NCBI GenBank assembly: GCA_902577515.1
Contig: CACGZJ010000005.1
Location: forward strand, 17,449-81,448
DNA length: 64,000 bases
Origin: an uncultured Bacteroidota bacterium
Lineage (GTDB): Bacteria > Bacteroidota > Bacteroidia > Flavobacteriales > Flavobacteriaceae
Reading direction: 5' to 3'
The notes beneath the pieces were generated by a model. That model had not been told where the DNA came from. It searched no databases and saw only the letters and a list, made by a program, of their open reading frames with translations. Position 1 is the stretch's first letter. Every line of letters begins with the position of its first letter. Shown in pieces: positions 55,716 through 63,380 of the stretch. Made by a program: the position numbers and the translations under genes.

Positions 55716-55790
55716 TGGGTAATACTGGATTCGAACCAGTGACCCCTACCCTGTCAAGGTAGTGCTCTAAACCAACTGAGCTAATCACCC
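55716..55790 (-). tRNA. tRNA-Val (anticodon GAC)
   Basis: On the minus strand a full 75-base cloverleaf can be drawn. The acceptor stem GGGTGAT pairs with ATTACCC (one G-U), followed by discriminator A. The D arm contains AGCTCAGTTGGT and the T arm contains GGTTCGAAT. The anticodon stem CTACC/GGTAG encloses loop TTGACAG, giving anticodon GAC, which reads GUU and GUC. CCA is not encoded. A perfect TAAATTTG promoter element lies 8 bases upstream. Confidence 0.95.
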
Positions 55791-55798
55791 ATCATATA

Positions 55799-55806
55799 CA
55801 AATTTA
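55799..55806 (-). promoter_or_regulatory. Bacteroidetes -7 promoter element for tRNA-Val
   Basis: The minus strand reads TAAATTTG, a perfect TAnnTTTG match, 8 bases before the mature 5' end of the tRNA, leaving a very short 5' leader for RNase P. Confidence 0.6.
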
Positions 55807-55831
55807 AAAGAATTCTTTATACTTTTAGAAA

Positions 55832-56449
55832 ATGAAACATTTATCTAAAGAGGACTTTGATGATTTACAAAAATTTTATAGAATTAATTTAATTAATTCT
55901 TGTACAGGCTATAAATCCGCTAATTTAATTGGATCAATTTCAAAAGATGGAGTTGAAAATGTTGCAATATTTAGCTCAATTACTCACTTAGGTAGTAATC
56001 CTGCAATGTTAGGCTATATACTTAGACCTACAACTGTTCCAAGAAACACTTATAAGAATATAAAAGAGACAGGTTTTTTTACTGTAAATCATGTAATAAG
56101 TGATATTATTAGTGAAGCTCACCATACAAGTGCTAAATATCCTGAGGAAATTTCTGAGTTTGATATGACTGAACTTGAACAAGAATATAAAGAAGGATGT
56201 AAAGCTCCATTTGTAAAAGGAGCACCTGTTCAACTAATTTGCAAATATCTTAATGAGTATAATATCGAAGAGAACGGTACTATTTTAGTTGTAGCAAGTA
56301 TCGAACAGCTATATTTTGATGAAGATTTAATTAGTGACACAGGTTTTTTAAGACTTGATAAAGGAAATGTAGTAACTATTAATGGCTGCGATGGATATGC
56401 ATTACCTACTCTTATTGATAGATTTGATTACCAAAGACCAAAAAAATAA
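55832..56449 (+). CDS. flavin reductase-like FMN-binding protein
   Basis: 205-residue flavoprotein of the split-barrel flavin reductase family. The first half contains LIGSISKDGVENVAIFSSITHLGSNPAMLGYILRP in outline, the FMN-binding core, and GFFTVNHV follows. Such proteins reduce FMN or partner with oxygenases; the partner is unknown. The coding region ends exactly where the O-methyltransferase begins, so both are probably expressed together. Confidence 0.85.
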   Translation: MKHLSKEDFDDLQKFYRINLINSCTGYKSANLIGSISKDGVENVAIFSSITHLGSNPAMLGYILRPTTVPRNTYKNIKETGFFTVNHVISDIISEAHHTSAKYPEEISEFDMTELEQEYKEGCKAPFVKGAPVQLICKYLNEYNIEENGTILVVASIEQLYFDEDLISDTGFLRLDKGNVVTINGCDGYALPTLIDRFDYQRPKK

Positions 56450-57088
56450 ATGGATTTTATATCTGATAAATTAGCTGATTATTTAAATAAAAATTCTGAA
56501 AAAGAACCAGAAATTTTATCTAGACTCAGTAAAGAGACTCATCAAAAGATTTTACAACCTAGAATGTTAAGCGGACATATTCAAGGAAGATTTTTAAGTT
56601 TTTTATCTAAAATTAAATCTCCTGACAAAATTTTAGAGATTGGAACATATACTGGATACAGCACAATTTGTCTAGCTGAAGGGTTATCCAAAGATGGAAA
56701 AATTGATACAATAGATAAAAATGAGGAATTGATTAAAATTCAGAATAAGTATTTTGAGGAAAGTGGATATAGAAAAAACATTATTCAACATACTGGAAAT
56801 GCTCTTGATTTATTAAAAAACTTAAATGAAAAATATGATATTATTTTTATTGATGCTGATAAAGAAAACTATATTAATTATTTTAAAAAAGTATCAAAAA
56901 AACTCAGCAAAAATGGCATTATAATTTCAGATAACGTTCTTTGGTCAGGAAAGGTATTAGATTCGAAACAAAAGGATGAAGAAACTTCTACTCTTGTCGA
57001 GTTTAATAGAATGATTAATCAAGATAAACTGTTTAACACTATTATTTTACCAATTAGAGATGGAATTTCAATTTCTAGATTAGTTTAG
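56450..57088 (+). CDS. SAM-dependent O-methyltransferase
   Basis: 212-residue class I methyltransferase of the catechol or caffeoyl-CoA type. The SAM-binding motif is ILEIGTYTGYSTICLAEGL near residue 65 (motif I), with IFIDADKENY near 140 and SDNVLWSGKV near 162, which provide the metal-binding Asp and Asn residues. The substrate is not evident. It begins directly after the flavin reductase stop and overlaps the convergent tatA gene by 9 bases. Confidence 0.9.
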   Translation: MDFISDKLADYLNKNSEKEPEILSRLSKETHQKILQPRMLSGHIQGRFLSFLSKIKSPDKILEIGTYTGYSTICLAEGLSKDGKIDTIDKNEELIKIQNKYFEESGYRKNIIQHTGNALDLLKNLNEKYDIIFIDADKENYINYFKKVSKKLSKNGIIISDNVLWSGKVLDSKQKDEETSTLVEFNRMINQDKLFNTIILPIRDGISISRLV

Positions 57089-57355
57089 GTCTCTTTTAAT
57101 CGAGTCTTTTAAATCATCAAAATCTTTTTTTATATCACTTACACTATCATTTAAGTCCTTAGTAATAGATTTAGTTGGATCCTTATCTTTAGTATTTTTT
57201 GAAATCTCAGTTTTTATCTCATTAGTTGCCTGTCTAATCTGAGTCATACCTTTTGCAAGCCCTTTTGCTATTGAAGGAATTCTATCAGCACCAAAAACAA
57301 GTAGGACAATAAAAAAAACAAAAACAAGTTCGGCTCCACTTATAAATAGAATCAT
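57080..57355 (-). CDS. tatA: twin-arginine translocase subunit TatA/TatE-like
   Basis: 91-residue protein with an N-terminal membrane helix (about residues 9-23, LVFVFFIVLLVFGAD), a FGADRIPSIAKGLAKG hinge and an amphipathic helix, then a charged, Lys/Asp-rich tail of repeated KDL/KD units. This is the TatA/B plan. TatC is not in this window. It lies 13 bases after a CarboxypepD_reg-like gene. Confidence 0.9.
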   Translation of the reverse strand: MILFISGAELVFVFFIVLLVFGADRIPSIAKGLAKGMTQIRQATNEIKTEISKNTKDKDPTKSITKDLNDSVSDIKKDFDDLKDSIKRDLN

Positions 57356-57368
57356 AGTATAAAACTAA

Positions 57369-58142
57369 TCAATTATTAAAGCTCTCAAAATTTTTTTTAA
57401 AATATTCAATTACTAATGAATAGTTTCCCATTTTGAAATTTTCTTCAACAGGATAACTTAAATAAGTTGAGGTTACAAAATTATGAATATTGTCTATTTT
57501 GAGGTCAAACTCTTGTATAAAAAAACTTTGACCATAAAATTTTATTATTTGATCAATAAGATCAGAATCATTAATGTATTCCCTTACTTTTTTTAAGTTT
57601 TTATAATATCCTGAGAACCATTTATACATCCTATCAATATTAATTCCACCTGAAAGAGGAGCAAGAAGTATTTCAGAGATTAGTTGAGTATTTGTTGGTA
57701 TGCTCTCCATTCTAATACCTTTAAATCCAGGTATACCAACGTCATCAAAATTTAACTGGTCAATAACACCTGAATTGAGTAAATCAGATGATAGATTGCC
57801 AGAAAGTCCACTTGAATTAACTATTACCTCATCTAATTCATTAACAAACTCTTCTAAAAATACTTTGATTGAAATAGAATTTATTAAATCATCATTTATG
57901 ATGATTTTCTTTCGTTTAAATTGAATAGCAGAAAAAATAATTTCATCATTAAGATTAGCATTTATTTTAAAATTTCCTTCAGAATCTGTAATTGTATTAA
58001 AATTTGAAGTAATATTTAATACATGAACACCTTCTATTGAATATGAATCATCACTGTAAACTGTACCTTGAATTAACTTTTGACCATTACTTTGTGATAA
58101 ACAAATTATTGGAAAAAATAGAAGAAATAAGGCATTTCTCAT
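57369..58142 (-). CDS. exported CarboxypepD_reg-like domain protein (copy 2)
   Basis: 257 residues: signal peptide (residues 1-16, LFLLFFPIICLSQS), then a carboxypeptidase-D regulatory-like beta sandwich (residues about 22-110: LIQGTVYSDDSYSIEGVHVLNI, DSEGNFKINANLNDEIIFSA, ELDEVIVN in outline), then an alpha-rich tail of unknown fold. The first domain is like the N-terminal domain of SusC/TonB-dependent receptors, but no plug or barrel follows. It overlaps the upstream paralogue by 4 bases. Function unknown; a periplasmic or surface role is likely. Confidence 0.78.
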   Translation of the reverse strand: MRNALFLLFFPIICLSQSNGQKLIQGTVYSDDSYSIEGVHVLNITSNFNTITDSEGNFKINANLNDEIIFSAIQFKRKKIIINDDLINSISIKVFLEEFVNELDEVIVNSSGLSGNLSSDLLNSGVIDQLNFDDVGIPGFKGIRMESIPTNTQLISEILLAPLSGGINIDRMYKWFSGYYKNLKKVREYINDSDLIDQIIKFYGQSFFIQEFDLKIDNIHNFVTSTYLSYPVEENFKMGNYSLVIEYFKKNFESFNN

Positions 58143-58864
58143 TCTAGTTGAAGAGCTTTATAGATCTCTACTTCTTTTAATAAATAATCTATTACTAAAA
58201 ATTGATTTTTTTCTAAAATAAGGTTTTTAAGCTTTTGATCTGAGTCCAGTTTATAAAGGAAATCGGAAGTTTCAAAGGGTTCAAGGTTAAGAATATCTGA
58301 AAAAAAGTTATCATCTAAAATATATGGAAGGACCTCACTAGGAGATATATTAAGTTTTTCTACTTCAGATTTAGAATCAACTAAAGTGGATAATAGTTTA
58401 AATATATTAACAAAATTTAATCCATTAACTACCTGCCTGTCATCAGTTAGAACGTTTTGGATTCTTGTTGACTTATCAGCTATATAGTCAAAACCTTTAA
58501 ATTGTTCTTCCTTGAGATCTAAGAACTTTTCAGTATCATCAGGCGTAATAATAACCTCATCTAACTCTCTAACTCTTTGGTTAATTTGAACTATCAATCT
58601 TTTATTTTTCATTATCTCTTCGCTTACTCTAACAGTTCTAATTATGTATTGAACTGAAGAAAAAATAATTTCATCATTAACTCTTGCTAAAATTTCAAAT
58701 TCACCATTTTCATTAGTAATAGTTGTATTTTGAGAAGTATTATTAACAACGTTAGCTGCAGGAACATCCATATTTCTATAAATGACTTTTCCTTTAATTA
58801 ACTGTCGTTCTTGGGAAAAACCAAATTGAAAAATAAAGATTAAAAAAAGAATTTTTTTGAACAT
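58139..58864 (-). CDS. exported CarboxypepD_reg-like domain protein (copy 1)
   Basis: 241 residues with a signal peptide (residues 1-17, ILFLIFIFQFGFS), a CarboxypepD_reg-like sandwich (KGKVIYRNMDVPAANVV, NENGEFEILARVNDEIIFS, RELDEVIIT) and a helical tail. It shares this plan and the IFS(A/S)(I/V)Q(F/Y) core with the following gene, so they are tandem paralogues. No TonB box or barrel is present. Function unknown. Confidence 0.78.
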   Translation of the reverse strand: MFKKILFLIFIFQFGFSQERQLIKGKVIYRNMDVPAANVVNNTSQNTTITNENGEFEILARVNDEIIFSSVQYIIRTVRVSEEIMKNKRLIVQINQRVRELDEVIITPDDTEKFLDLKEEQFKGFDYIADKSTRIQNVLTDDRQVVNGLNFVNIFKLLSTLVDSKSEVEKLNISPSEVLPYILDDNFFSDILNLEPFETSDFLYKLDSDQKLKNLILEKNQFLVIDYLLKEVEIYKALQLE

Positions 58865-58931
58865 ATCTCTATCTAATTTACGAATAAATCATTCATAAAA
58901 TAATGAGGTCAAAATTTAATCTTTCTATAAA

Positions 58932-59687
58932 TTACCTAACAAAGACTGGGTTTAATATATCCTTAGATTCTTCCGAGCTAAACGAATAACCTGAGTAGTC
59001 AAATCCTAAAATATCATTTTCAGATTTAATTTCATTTTCGATTAAATATCTTGTCATTAATCCTCTAGCTTTTTTTGCGTAAAAAGAAATTATTTTAAGC
59101 TTACCATTTTTAAAGTCCTTAAACTGAGGAGAAATAATTTTATTATTTAATAATTTAGAATTTATAACTGAAAAATATTCATTACTAGCAAGGTTTATAA
59201 TAAGCTCATGATTAGAAATTTCATCAGTAATAGAATTAGTTACAGATTCACTCCAAAAATCATAAAGATTTTTTGAACCATTTACTGAAAGCTTTGTTCC
59301 CATCTCTAGTCTATAAGGTTTAATAATATCAAAAGGTTTAAGAATACCGTAAAGACCGGATAATATTCTAACACTTTCTTGAATTTTTTCATGCTTATCA
59401 CTAGATATTGATGATATATCAATACCATCGTATACATCACCGTTAAATGCATAGATAGCCTGCTTTTCAGATGAATCTAAATTCTGGAATTCTTGATTTC
59501 TTTTCCAGTTCAAATCACTTAACTTAGGAGATATACTCATAAGTTTACCAAGATCAGGAGCAGATAAATCTTTAATTATATCATTAATCTGTTTGGCTTT
59601 TTTACCAAACAAAGGGTTGGAGCTATGACTTGTCTCCACTTCGTTTTCAAAATCAAGAGATTTTGCTGGGGAAATAAGTATTTTCAT
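58932..59687 (-). CDS. yaaA: peroxide stress protein YaaA (DUF328)
   Basis: 251-residue cytosolic protein of the YaaA family, which in E. coli limits free iron during peroxide stress. The N-terminal KILISPAKSLDFE, the KQAIYAFNGDVYDGID-like segment (about residues 76-91), LSGLYGILKPFDIIKPYRLEMG around residue 110 in outline, and the C-terminal FYAKKARGLMTRYL are diagnostic. It follows rluD by 15 bases, with a 67-base gap to the next gene. Confidence 0.94.
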   Translation of the reverse strand: MKILISPAKSLDFENEVETSHSSNPLFGKKAKQINDIIKDLSAPDLGKLMSISPKLSDLNWKRNQEFQNLDSSEKQAIYAFNGDVYDGIDISSISSDKHEKIQESVRILSGLYGILKPFDIIKPYRLEMGTKLSVNGSKNLYDFWSESVTNSITDEISNHELIINLASNEYFSVINSKLLNNKIISPQFKDFKNGKLKIISFYAKKARGLMTRYLIENEIKSENDILGFDYSGYSFSSEESKDILNPVFVR

Positions 59688-59702
59688 CTTTTTATTTCAA
59701 AT

Positions 59703-60731
59703 TTATAAATTTTTATGTTTTGAATAACCTCTCCATTTTTCAATAACAGAATTCATGTCTACTGGAATATCACTGTCAAATAGAACATTTTCTTTGGTTT
59801 TAGGGTGGATAAATCCAAGTGTTTTAGCATGAAGAGCTTGTCTTGGTAACATATCAAAACAATTTTCTACGAATTGTTTATACTTTGAATAAACAGTCCC
59901 CTTTAATATTTTATTTCCACCATATCTTTCATCGTTAAAAAGTGTATGCCCTAAGTATTTCATATGAACTCTAATTTGATGAGTTCTTCCTGTTTTTAAT
60001 TTACAGCTAATAAGCGTTACATAACCAAACCTTTCTATAACTTTATAATTAGTAATTGCATCTTTTCCACCCTCAAGATCTTCATAAACAATCATTTGAA
60101 GTCTATTTTTTGGATTTCTGCCAATTGGTGCATTAATCTCACCCTCATCATTTTTTACATCGCCCCACACTAAAGCTAAATATTCTCTTTCAACTGATTT
60201 CTTGAAAAATTGCTTAGCAAGAATAGTCATAGATTTTTCAGTTTTAGCTATTACTAAAAGACCAGATGTATCCTTGTCAATTCTATGTACTAGTCCAGGT
60301 CTATTAGATGAGTTATTAGGAAGATTATCAAAGTGATATAAAAGACCATTTATTAATGTGCCTGAATAATTTCCGTGGCCTGGATGAACCACCATTCCAC
60401 TTTTTTTGTTTATTACAATTATTGAATCATCTTCATATTTTATGTCTAAATCAATATTTTCAGGAGTAAGAAGATTCTCATATGGAGGATGAGTAAATAG
60501 TATTCTTACTTTATCTCCTTTTTTTACTTTATAACTGGATTTTACAATTATACCATTAACCCTAATTGATCCTTCTTTTGCTGCTTTTTGAATTTTATTT
60601 CTAGTTGCATTTTCAATCCTATTCATTAAAAATTTATCAATTCTAAGTGGTTCCTGACCAAAATCTATATCAAAAGCAAAATGCTCATGAAGATCTTGTT
60701 CAAAAATTTCTTTAGAATTATCTTTTTCCAT
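59703..60731 (-). CDS. rluD: ribosomal large subunit pseudouridine synthase, RluD family
   Basis: Makes pseudouridine in 23S rRNA. The 342 residues have an N-terminal S4 RNA-binding domain (LRIDKFLMNRIENATRNKI around residue 29) and a catalytic domain with the active-site Asp in LVHRIDKDTSGLLVIAKT (Asp near 155). HRID rather than HRLD is a conservative change. The C-terminal RQALHAKTLGF is also typical. It overlaps the PASTA gene by 14 bases. Confidence 0.93.
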   Translation of the reverse strand: MEKDNSKEIFEQDLHEHFAFDIDFGQEPLRIDKFLMNRIENATRNKIQKAAKEGSIRVNGIIVKSSYKVKKGDKVRILFTHPPYENLLTPENIDLDIKYEDDSIIVINKKSGMVVHPGHGNYSGTLINGLLYHFDNLPNNSSNRPGLVHRIDKDTSGLLVIAKTEKSMTILAKQFFKKSVEREYLALVWGDVKNDEGEINAPIGRNPKNRLQMIVYEDLEGGKDAITNYKVIERFGYVTLISCKLKTGRTHQIRVHMKYLGHTLFNDERYGGNKILKGTVYSKYKQFVENCFDMLPRQALHAKTLGFIHPKTKENVLFDSDIPVDMNSVIEKWRGYSKHKNL

Positions 60732-61269
60732 TACCCAAAATTAGACTTAAGCCTGAGTTCATTGGAATTTTTTGTCCGGGAAGAATTTTTTCACCTTCAT
60801 ACAGAATATCTAACACCATATCTTTTCCAATATCATCAACATAATTATACTCCAAGACTTGGAAACCAAGAGCAGTAAGTATAGATTCTGCATTTCTTTT
60901 AGTAATTTGAATTACATTAGGTAGAGAAACTTTTTGAAAATTTCTTGGATTTACATTTAGATAGATTTTTCTATTTTTTTTAACAAGTTCTTTCTCTATG
61001 GGTATTTGAGAAATAATTGAATAATTTGGAATCTCTACAAAAAATTTGGATGAATCAAGAACTTCATATTTAAGCTTATTCTTTTTAAGTATATCAATAG
61101 CCTCATCAAGATTTAATCCTGATAAGTTAGGAACCTCTATATATCTATTTTGTTTTGTATAGATCATTAACGAATTATAGACAAGAAAGAACACAATAAA
61201 AACGACAGATATCATAAGAAATATTTGCTTAGTAAGTGATTTACTTTTGAACTGATCCCAAATTTTCAT
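60718..61269 (-). CDS. membrane-anchored PASTA-domain protein
   Basis: 183 residues: a short basic cytoplasmic end, one membrane helix (about residues 17-33, IFLMISVVFIVFFLVYNS) and two PASTA domains outside (from about residue 42, VPNLSGLNLDEAIDILKKN, and from about residue 112, LPNVIQITKRNAESILTALG). PASTA domains bind peptidoglycan fragments and often belong to penicillin-binding proteins or Ser/Thr kinases; here there is neither. Being close to ddl, and given the missing PASTA in FtsI, a cell-wall role is plausible. A near-consensus promoter element (TATATTTA on the minus strand, 61284-61291) lies 14 bases upstream. Confidence 0.88.
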   Translation of the reverse strand: MKIWDQFKSKSLTKQIFLMISVVFIVFFLVYNSLMIYTKQNRYIEVPNLSGLNLDEAIDILKKNKLKYEVLDSSKFFVEIPNYSIISQIPIEKELVKKNRKIYLNVNPRNFQKVSLPNVIQITKRNAESILTALGFQVLEYNYVDDIGKDMVLDILYEGEKILPGQKIPMNSGLSLILGNGKR

Positions 61270-61323
61270 TTCTATAATTTTTGTAAATATACTAAGACAT
61301 AATTGTCTTTTATTATATTGACT

Positions 61324-61331
61324 TACATTTG
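61324..61331 (+). promoter_or_regulatory. Bacteroidetes promoter for ddl-coaD
   Basis: TACATTTG, a perfect TAnnTTTG match, ends 8 bases before the ddl ATG. TTG at 61303-61305, 18 bases upstream, is a candidate -33 element. Confidence 0.6.
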
Positions 61332-61339
61332 AAAATATT

Positions 61340-62308
61340 ATGTTAAATATTGCTGTTGTTTTTGGTGGGTATTCCTCTGAATATGAGGTATCAGTTAAAA
61401 GTGGAAAATTTATCTATAAAAATTTAAAAGACAACTCGGATTGGAATGTATTCGAAGTTTGTATTTCAAGTAATAAAAACTATGTTAGGTATAACGAGAA
61501 AGTTTATGACTTAGACTATGAAAGTTTTTCATTTAGTGTCAACGGAAAGGTATTAAAACCCGATGCTGTATTTAATATAATACATGGTGATCCTGGGGAA
61601 AATGGAGATCTTGCCGAGATCCTAGAGAGAAATAAAATTCCTCAGACCGCATGTGATGTTTATGTATCTAAGCTCACATCTAATAAGAAAAAATATATAG
61701 AATTTGTTAATTCTCTTGGTATTCCTTCATCAAAACAAGTATTGATTACAAGGGGTGACATTGATAATCTATCTTCACTATCAAGCTCAATCACATTCCC
61801 ATGTATTGTTAAACCTAATAATGGCGGAAGCAGTATTGGTGTGTCAAAAGTTTATAAATCAAATGAACTAAATAAAAAGGTTCAAATTGCTTTTAAAGAA
61901 GATGATGAAGTATTAATTGAGAGTTTTCTTGATGGTCAAGAGGTATCAGTGGGAGTCATTCAAAATAAAAATGGTAGAATAATACTTCCAATTACTGAGA
62001 TCATTAGTAACAATGAACTTTTTGACTACAGTGCAAAATATCTAGGTGAATCTCAAGAAATTACCCCAGGAAATGTTTCTGAAAAATCAAAAAAATTGAT
62101 TGATGAATATCTGAATAGTATCTATGATAATATAAACTTAAATGGAATTACAAGATCAGAATTTATAATAATTGATGATATACCATATATTTTAGAAACT
62201 AATACTATTCCTGGATTTACTGAGCAGAGTATTGTTCCCCAACAAATTAAGGCTCAAAAACTAAATGTTAAAGATGTTATAAATGATCTTGTTAGATCTA
62301 TTCTTTAA
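61340..62308 (+). CDS. ddl: D-alanine-D-alanine ligase
   Basis: ATP-grasp enzyme that joins two D-alanines for MurF. The 322 residues show VVFGGYSSEYEVS near the N-terminus (the HGGxSxE-like start, here FGGYSSEYE), VFNIIHGDPGENGDL near residue 77, the ATP-binding KPNNGGSSIGVSKV near residue 157, and SEFIIIDDIPYILETNTIPGFT near the end in outline. It is followed by coaD after 20 bases. Confidence 0.95.
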   Translation: MLNIAVVFGGYSSEYEVSVKSGKFIYKNLKDNSDWNVFEVCISSNKNYVRYNEKVYDLDYESFSFSVNGKVLKPDAVFNIIHGDPGENGDLAEILERNKIPQTACDVYVSKLTSNKKKYIEFVNSLGIPSSKQVLITRGDIDNLSSLSSSITFPCIVKPNNGGSSIGVSKVYKSNELNKKVQIAFKEDDEVLIESFLDGQEVSVGVIQNKNGRIILPITEIISNNELFDYSAKYLGESQEITPGNVSEKSKKLIDEYLNSIYDNINLNGITRSEFIIIDDIPYILETNTIPGFTEQSIVPQQIKAQKLNVKDVINDLVRSIL

Positions 62309-62328
62309 ATAATAATTAAATTTATCTC

Positions 62329-62781
62329 ATGAAAAGAGCTGTTTTTCCTGGATCCTTTGACCCAATTACAATTGGACACCTTGATATAGTTAATAGAGGT
62401 TTAAAAGTTTTTGATGAAATAATCATTGGAATAGGAGAAAATACTGACAAAAAATATATGTTTTCATCTGATAAAAGAGCCGAATATGTCGAAACTGTTT
62501 TTAAAAAAAATAATAAAGTAACTGTAAAAACTTATTCTGGATTAACAGTTGATTTTTGTAAAAAAAATAATTCAAACTTTTTAATAAGGGGTCTAAGAAA
62601 CCCTTCTGACTTTGAGTTTGAAAAAAGCATTGCACTTATAAATAGAAAGATTTCAGATATTGAGACTGTGTTCTTTTTAACTTCAATAGAAAACTCGTAT
62701 ATAAGCAGTAGTATAGTAAGAGAGCTGATAAGGAATAATGGTGACTACCAATTATTTATTCCTAAAGGAATTACTATTTAA
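62329..62781 (+). CDS. coaD: pantetheine-phosphate adenylyltransferase
   Basis: Penultimate enzyme of coenzyme A synthesis. The 150 residues form a nucleotidyltransferase fold with AVFPGSFDPITIGHLDIV at the start (TxGH motif), RGLRNPSDFEFE near residue 87, and the ISSSIVREL segment near 125. It overlaps the convergent Nudix gene by 30 bases, the longest 3' overlap in the window. Confidence 0.96.
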   Translation: MKRAVFPGSFDPITIGHLDIVNRGLKVFDEIIIGIGENTDKKYMFSSDKRAEYVETVFKKNNKVTVKTYSGLTVDFCKKNNSNFLIRGLRNPSDFEFEKSIALINRKISDIETVFFLTSIENSYISSSIVRELIRNNGDYQLFIPKGITI

Positions 62782-63372
62782 AACTTCTAGTACTATTAAC
62801 CTTATATTTTCAAATGCATTTTTTAGAAGATTATTAATATCATCATATGATATCCACTCTGTCTTCATTATACCCTCCTCGAATTGAGGAACTAGAGGCC
62901 CCATATAGGAGGTTGACATTTTAAACCAATATGTTTTTTTTAATCTATAATTTTTACCCTTTTTAAAAATATGATAAGTCTCTGATAACTGATTATTAAT
63001 AATAATATCTGCAACACCTGTCTCTTCTGTTACTTCCCTTTTAGCAGCTTCAATTATTAGTTCTTTTTTTTCAACTCCACCCTTTGGAAGATCCCATTTA
63101 TCATTTCTAAATATGAAAAGTAATTTTCCGTCAGTTCTTTCAACTAATCCTCCAGCAGCCTGAATTACAGGAAATTTTTTTAAAAATATTTCCCATAGCT
63201 TATCCATATTTTTATGATATAAATATACCTTTTCATTATTCTTAGACTTTAATGATTTAATAATTAATGATGCAGAAGTATATTTTATAAAAATTAATGG
63301 AGATGAATCAGTTGTCTCAAGTATTTTATCAGTTAAAATAAGGGGCTTTTGGTTGAAAAAAACTTTATACAT
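62752..63372 (-). CDS. Nudix hydrolase
   Basis: 206-residue protein; the Nudix domain occupies about residues 65-190. The Nudix box is perfect: GVEKKELIIEAAKREVTEETGV preceded by the first glycine (GX5EX7REUXEEXGU), shown around residues 94-116. An N-terminal ~60-residue extension is unassigned. The substrate is not predictable. I chose ATG at 63372, because the TTG at 63381 would overlap the pyrE start and lies in the pyrE promoter region. Its divergent partner pyrE starts 8 bases away. Confidence 0.88.
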   Translation of the reverse strand: MYKVFFNQKPLILTDKILETTDSSPLIFIKYTSASLIIKSLKSKNNEKVYLYHKNMDKLWEIFLKKFPVIQAAGGLVERTDGKLLFIFRNDKWDLPKGGVEKKELIIEAAKREVTEETGVADIIINNQLSETYHIFKKGKNYRLKKTYWFKMSTSYMGPLVPQFEEGIMKTEWISYDDINNLLKNAFENIRLIVLEVLNSNSFRNK

Positions 63373-63375
63373 TTG
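63368..63375 (+). promoter_or_regulatory. Bacteroidetes promoter for pyrE
   Basis: TACATTTG, a perfect TAnnTTTG match, ends 5 bases before the pyrE ATG, with TTTG at 63348-63351 as a possible -33 element 16 bases upstream. It overlaps the first codon of the divergent Nudix gene, so pyrE mRNA should be leaderless or nearly so. Confidence 0.6.
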
Positions 63376-63380
63376 TAACA

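Noticed and set aside
55716-55790. tRNA-Asp (GTC) reading of the tRNA
   Set aside because: The gene is on the minus strand, where the loop is TTGACAG and the anticodon GAC, with discriminator A as in tRNA-Val.
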